From contig NZ_AP022567.1 of assembly GCF_010727475.1 (NCBI RefSeq), forward strand, positions 3,596,001 to 3,660,000: a DNA stretch of 64,000 nucleotides, read 5' to 3'. The DNA comes from Mycolicibacterium mageritense. GTDB taxonomy: Bacteria > Actinomycetota > Actinomycetes > Mycobacteriales > Mycobacteriaceae. The notes beneath the pieces were generated by a model that was given only the letters and a program-made list of their open reading frames with translations, was not told the DNA's origin and made no database searches. This document shows, piece by piece, positions 60,738 to 64,000 of this stretch; positions within the stretch are counted from its first letter, which is position 1, and each line of letters begins with the position of its first letter. The position numbers and the translations under genes were made by a program.

Positions 60738-61346
60738 TCAGCGGTGGACCCGGTAGCGCACGTGCGTCGCCCACGGTGAATGTTCGGTTTCCAGCAGCGT
60801 GAGCTCATTGACCGTGGTGTCGTCGAAGATCCGCTCACCCCGGCCGAGCAGCACCGGGATGATGTCGAGGGTCAGCTCGTCGAGTTCACCGGCCGCGAGC
60901 GCCTGCCGTACCGCGGACGCACCGCCCGCGATGTCGACGTCACCGTCGCCCGCTTCGCGGGCCTGCGCCAGCGCGTCGGCGATGCCGCCGGTGACGAAGT
61001 GGAACGTGGTGCCGCCGCGCATCTCGATCGGCTCATGCTCGAAGTGGGTGAGGACGAATACCGGTGCATGGTAAGGCGGTTCGTCACCCCACCAGCCGCG
61101 CCACCGCTCGCCTGCCGCCGCCCACTCGCCACGGATCGGCCCGAACATGTTGCGGCCCATCACATATGCACCGCGTGGCCGCAGCAGGCGGGCGGTCCAC
61201 CGCGCGTCGACCTCGTGCTGGGGCTGATCGAGGTGCCACTGGTGCAGCCGCATTCCGCCGAGGCCGATCGGGTTGTCCCGGGACTGGTCGGGGCCCGCGA
61301 CGAAGCCGTCCAGCGAGATCGACATGTGCGAAGTGGTGAATGTCAT
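60738..61346 (-). CDS. RibD/dihydrofolate reductase-like protein
   Basis: 202 aa. MSISLDGFVAGPDQSRDNPIG at the N-terminus, AYVMGRNMFGPIRGEW, and VDIAGGASAVRQALAAGELDELTLDIIPVLLGRGERIFD are typical of the RibD C-terminal-domain/DHFR-like family, which binds NADPH. No specific substrate is known. ATG 61346 gives the family start; a start at 61361 adds five residues. Confidence 0.86.
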   Translation of the reverse strand: MTFTTSHMSISLDGFVAGPDQSRDNPIGLGGMRLHQWHLDQPQHEVDARWTARLLRPRGAYVMGRNMFGPIRGEWAAAGERWRGWWGDEPPYHAPVFVLTHFEHEPIEMRGGTTFHFVTGGIADALAQAREAGDGDVDIAGGASAVRQALAAGELDELTLDIIPVLLGRGERIFDDTTVNELTLLETEHSPWATHVRYRVHR

Positions 61347-61400
61347 GACAGATGAGACCATCGGTGCGGCGAAACCTCATCGGGGCAGAGCCAAGGGTGT

Positions 61401-61805
61401 TCAGTACGACTGCCCGTCGGCATACCGCTGTCGGCGATAGTGGCGCCCGTTGCCACGATTGCGACTCTTGTACGTCGGCAGCTGGGAGTCGCAGTTCGGG
61501 CAGACCAGCCGCAGATTCTCCCGGCGGTTGTTCGTCGGATCCCCGTCGATGTGGTCCAACACCAGCGCCAGGGACAGGCCCTGCCACGTGGTGTCTCCAC
61601 CACAGATCGCGCAGCAGCCCGATTGGGCATCGGCGAGGTATTGCCGAATGTAGTGATCATGATAGGTCGCGACGAACGCCTCGCCGGTTTCGAGCCAACG
61701 TTTCGTATGCGCTTGGCGGCGGGCCAACGCCTGACATGCGTTACTGCAGTAGACCTTTTGGCTGCGCTTCGACAGAGGTGAACCGCAAGCTAGACATGAC
61801 CTCAT
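61401..61805 (-). CDS. HNH endonuclease domain protein with two zinc-finger-like Cys pairs
   Basis: 134 aa. An N-terminal CLACGSPLSKRSQKVYCSNAC zinc-finger-like segment, then an HNH core: CAICGG, LVLDHIDGDPTNNRRENLRLVCPNCDSQ (His-Asn-His type with the second Cys pair). The basic C-terminal tail (RNRGNGRHYRRQRY) may bind nucleic acid. Lies 46 nt from the tRNA gene on the same strand. Not part of a visible phage or mobile element. Confidence 0.85.
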   Translation of the reverse strand: MRSCLACGSPLSKRSQKVYCSNACQALARRQAHTKRWLETGEAFVATYHDHYIRQYLADAQSGCCAICGGDTTWQGLSLALVLDHIDGDPTNNRRENLRLVCPNCDSQLPTYKSRNRGNGRHYRRQRYADGQSY

Positions 61806-61850
61806 GAGCGGACATTACGACGGGCTACCGACAAGCGGCGCCCGCCGGAA

Positions 61851-61925
61851 TGGAGCCTCCTATCGGGATTGAACCGATGACATTCCGCTTACAAGGCGAA
61901 CGCTCTACCACTGAGCTAAGGAGGC
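61851..61925 (-). tRNA. tRNA-Thr (anticodon TGT)
   Basis: Reads as a complete cloverleaf on the minus strand: acceptor GCCTCCT / AGGAGGC, D arm GCTC/GAGC with loop AGTGGTA, anticodon loop CTTGTAA (anticodon TGT at 61891-61893), T arm ATCGG-TTCAATC-CCGAT, discriminator T and encoded CCA (61851-61853). Confidence 0.95.
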
Positions 61926-61952
61926 AGGTGGAACGCGCTACATCCTAACGGG

Positions 61953-62975
61953 TCACATCTCCTGGTCGATGACCCGCTGGGACGCGACCACACGGGCTGC
62001 GGTGCGGCGGCGTTGCCGGGACAGCGGGATGCGGTCGGCGATGTTGCTCAGTGGGTTGACCACCGCGGTCAGCGACAGCACCGCGTCGTGCAGGGTGTCG
62101 ACCATGGGTGCGAGCGCTTCCAGGCCGGGCACCAGGCGGTTGAGGGTGTCGGAGAGGTCGACGAGCTTGGCCAGCGGCCCGTCCGGATCGGCCAGGGTCT
62201 CCAGCAGGCCGTCGTCGGCGAGCAGTTTGTCGACGACGCCGTCCTCGCGCAGCAGGCGTTCGATGAGGCCTTCGTCGGCGAGCAGTTGATCGGCCAGCCC
62301 GCCGGGGGAGACGACCCGCGACAGTGCGCCGTTCTCTGTGGTCAGCCGGTCCATCAGACCGCCCTCGGAGGTGACCTGGTCGACCAGGCCGCCTTCTTGC
62401 AGGGCCCGGTTCACGGGTCCGGTCTCTGCGAGCAGTTTGTCGGCGACACCGTCTTCGCGCAGGATCCGCTCGATGATCCCGTCCTTGGCGAGCAGTCGGT
62501 CGGCCAGACCGCCTGGGGCCAGCACCCGTGACACGACGCCGTCTTCGGCGGTGAGCCGGTCGGCGAGGCCACCCTCGGCGGTGATCTGATCGACGAGGCC
62601 GCCCTCGGCCAGCGCGCGTGACACCGGCCCGGTGTCGGAGTTCAGCCGGTCGAGCAGTCCGCCGGGCTTGGTCAGCTGATCGACCAGGCCACCCGGTTGC
62701 AGTAGCTGGTTGAGGGGACCGTCGGGCGCCAATGCCCGCCCGATCGGTGCGTCGTCGTCCATCAGGTGGGCCAGCCGGTTTGCTCGGGACACCGCATCGT
62801 CGAGTCCGAGCAGGCCTGCCACCGAGGGCTTGCCCTGGATGGGGTTGGCGTCGTTGAGGGACCGTTGTACGACGTTGAGGGTGCCTCCGGCGATGCCGAG
62901 GCCGAGGTCGGCGACGGCCAAACCGACCTTGACGGGGGCGGTGGCGACCTGGACCAGGGTTTTGCCGAGGTTCAT
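61953..62975 (-). CDS. Decapeptide-repeat protein, function unknown, next to phoP
   Basis: 340 aa. Residues 1-73 are a hydrophobic, Gly-rich start without a clear signal peptide. Residues 74-273 are 20 consecutive 10-residue units of the form (E/P/D)-x-G-(L/V/P)-x-(D/S)-(Q/R/K)-(L/V/A)-x-(A/x), for example EGGLVDQITA and PGGLADRLLA. Seven units form a 70-residue block that occurs twice (114-183, 184-253). The tail ends in basic RQRRRTAARV. No catalytic motif is seen; a solenoid or surface scaffold is possible. Divergent from phoP by 129 nt. Confidence 0.8.
   Translation of the reverse strand: MNLGKTLVQVATAPVKVGLAVADLGLGIAGGTLNVVQRSLNDANPIQGKPSVAGLLGLDDAVSRANRLAHLMDDDAPIGRALAPDGPLNQLLQPGGLVDQLTKPGGLLDRLNSDTGPVSRALAEGGLVDQITAEGGLADRLTAEDGVVSRVLAPGGLADRLLAKDGIIERILREDGVADKLLAETGPVNRALQEGGLVDQVTSEGGLMDRLTTENGALSRVVSPGGLADQLLADEGLIERLLREDGVVDKLLADDGLLETLADPDGPLAKLVDLSDTLNRLVPGLEALAPMVDTLHDAVLSLTAVVNPLSNIADRIPLSRQRRRTAARVVASQRVIDQEM
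62217..62636 (-). repeat. Duplicated 210-bp block inside the decapeptide-repeat gene
   Basis: Two 210-bp blocks (62427-62636 and 62217-62426) each encode seven decapeptides in the same order, with the second a slightly diverged copy of the first. This shows growth by segmental duplication on top of the 30-bp basic unit. Confidence 0.8.
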
Positions 62976-63043
62976 GGCGCCCAGTGTAGGCGGGTGTGGT
63001 CGCGGTCACGTCGGCCGGTGGCCACAGCTGCCCAGCGACAAAC

Positions 63044-63061
63044 TCACAGGAAGCTCACAGT
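63044..63061 (+). promoter_or_regulatory. PhoP-type direct repeat upstream of phoP
   Basis: TCACAGG-AAGC-TCACAGT: two heptamers 11 bp apart, matching the TCACAGC-N4-TCACAGC pattern of PhoP-binding sites, 43 nt before the phoP ATG. A third TCACAGG lies at 63084-63090. Suggests autoregulation. Confidence 0.75.
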
Positions 63062-63104
63062 CGGCTGGCAGGTTTACGCCACTTCACAGGTTCACGATGA
63101 CCAC

Positions 63105-63824
63105 ATGGCAATGGCTGCACTACCTGAGAGCGTTCCTGAGGCCCGGGTTCTCGTCGTCGATGACGAGGCCAACATTGTGGAACTGCTCTCCGTGAGCCTG
63201 AAGTTCCAGGGGTTCGAGGTGCACACCGCCTCCAACGGGGCGGCAGCGCTGGACAAGGCCCGTGAGGTACGTCCCGACGCCGTGATCCTGGACGTGATGA
63301 TGCCCGGCATGGACGGCTTCGGCCTGTTGCGGCGCCTGCGCGCCGACGGCATCGATGCTCCCGCGCTGTTCCTCACGGCGCGCGACAGCCTGCAGGACAA
63401 GATCGCGGGGCTGACCCTGGGCGGCGACGACTACGTGACCAAGCCGTTCAGCCTGGAAGAGGTCGTGGCCCGGCTCCGGGTGATCCTGCGCCGCGCCGGC
63501 CGTGGCGCCGAGGAACCCCGCAACGCGCGGTTGTCCTTCGCCGACATCGAACTCGACGAGGACACTCACGAGGTGTGGAAGGCCGGCGAGCCGGTATCGC
63601 TGTCGCCGACCGAGTTCACGCTGCTGCGGTACTTCATCATCAACGCCGGAACGGTGCTGTCCAAGCCCAAGATCCTCGATCACGTGTGGCGCTACGACTT
63701 CGGTGGCGACGTCAACGTCGTCGAGTCCTATGTCTCATACCTGCGCCGCAAGATCGACACCGGTGAGAAGCGTCTGCTTCACACCCTGCGTGGTGTCGGC
63801 TACGTGCTGCGCGAACCGCGCTGA
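63105..63824 (+). CDS. phoP: Response regulator PhoP
   Basis: 239 aa, nearly identical over most of its length to M. tuberculosis PhoP (Rv0757). Receiver domain with the acidic pair D19-D20, phosphorylation site D63 (ILDVMMPGMD), T91 and K113 (VTKPFS), then an OmpR/PhoB winged-helix domain (EFTLLRYFIINAGTVLSKPKILDHVWRYDFGGDVNVVESYVSYLRRKI). Controls lipid synthesis, ESX-1-linked and acid-response genes in M. tuberculosis. The start ATG 63105 is followed by a second ATG two codons later. Confidence 0.97.
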   Translation: MAMAALPESVPEARVLVVDDEANIVELLSVSLKFQGFEVHTASNGAAALDKAREVRPDAVILDVMMPGMDGFGLLRRLRADGIDAPALFLTARDSLQDKIAGLTLGGDDYVTKPFSLEEVVARLRVILRRAGRGAEEPRNARLSFADIELDEDTHEVWKAGEPVSLSPTEFTLLRYFIINAGTVLSKPKILDHVWRYDFGGDVNVVESYVSYLRRKIDTGEKRLLHTLRGVGYVLREPR

Positions 63825-63916
63825 GCGCTCGACACAGTCACTGCTGATATTTGCCGCCGATCGCGCGAGTTCGGTGGAGAATGCAACCGCAATGACTGAA
63901 TCATCTTCTGCCGTCG

Positions 63917-64000
63917 ATGTTTGAGCGGGTCGGCCCGGGCCACGGGCGTGGTGTGCCGCTTCGTGTCGGCTTGGTGGCCGCCGCATTGTTCTTGGTGGCA
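63917..64000 (+). CDS. phoR: Sensor histidine kinase PhoR, 5' end only
   Basis: The first 28 codons are present: MFERVGPGHGRGVPLRVG followed by a hydrophobic segment (LVAAALFLVA) that starts the first membrane helix and resembles the PhoR N-terminus (GRLPLRVRLVAATLILVA). The gene runs off the right edge. It starts 92 nt after phoP, and an 11-codon open frame at 63892-63924 overlaps its start. Confidence 0.88.
   Translation, partial: MFERVGPGHGRGVPLRVGLVAAALFLVA

Overview
The window is high-GC actinobacterial DNA from a fast-growing mycobacterium, very like Mycolicibacterium smegmatis. Gene content and order follow the M. tuberculosis Rv3489-Rv3531c block: kshA, ltp3/ltp4, cyp142, echA19/fadD19, fadD17-fadE27-fadE26, fdxD, hsd4A, yrbE4AB-mce4A-F and otsA. 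Genes related to the phoP neighbourhood (Rv0757-Rv0770) follow. Family names come from recalled protein families and motifs read by eye; no database search was run.

Layout. 1-4706 (minus) is a sucrose/fructoside cassette: a LacI repressor, a LacY/CscB-type permease and a GH32 hydrolase cut by the window edge, plus an IclR regulator. 4736-31872 is the sterol catabolic region: Rv3531c-Rv3529c homologues, KshA with its small partner, a DUF35-Ltp4-Ltp3 operon extended by a flavin oxidoreductase and a SnoaL-like protein, CYP142, EchA19/FadD19, FadD17-FadE27-FadE26, FdxD and Hsd4A. 31873-42366 is the mce4 sterol import operon, tightly overlapped throughout. 42421-44897 holds an orphan membrane protein, otsA and a 54-aa gene. 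44945-46180 holds three tandem paralogous secreted four-cysteine mini-proteins. 46451-49670 holds a crotonase, an SDR, a beta-hydroxyacid dehydrogenase and a DUF1905 protein. 49648-54032 is a molybdenum hydroxylase operon of CoxL/G/M/S type. 54134-61805 is a mixed set of secreted hydrolases, regulators, a RibD-type reductase and an HNH protein. The right end has tRNA-Thr(TGT), a decapeptide-repeat protein, and phoP with the start of phoR.

How it works together. Nine matches to the KstR operator (T-N2-AAC-N2-GTT-N2-A) lie upstream of the sterol genes and mce4, so import (Mce4), side-chain activation and beta-oxidation (CYP142, FadD19, FadD17, FadE26/27, EchA19, Hsd4A, Ltp3/4) and ring opening (KshA) look like one sterol-induced regulon. 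One match lies apart, before the SDR at 47401, and another is shared with the IclR gene. In at least three cases the operator ends about 10 nt before a GTG start, which suggests leaderless transcripts.

Least explained parts: the three secreted four-Cys paralogues with their repeat-bearing upstream regions; the 20 x 10-residue repeat protein beside phoP; the (P)6-9-FWG repeat protein; three copies of a roughly 60-bp palindromic element just after stop codons; the two extra genes in the Ltp operon; and a Cox-like enzyme without either canonical CO dehydrogenase loop. No insertion sequence, prophage or CRISPR array was seen. No gene-free stretch reaches 300 bases; the longest (2432-2662, 31607-31872, 46181-46450) are described as regulatory entries.
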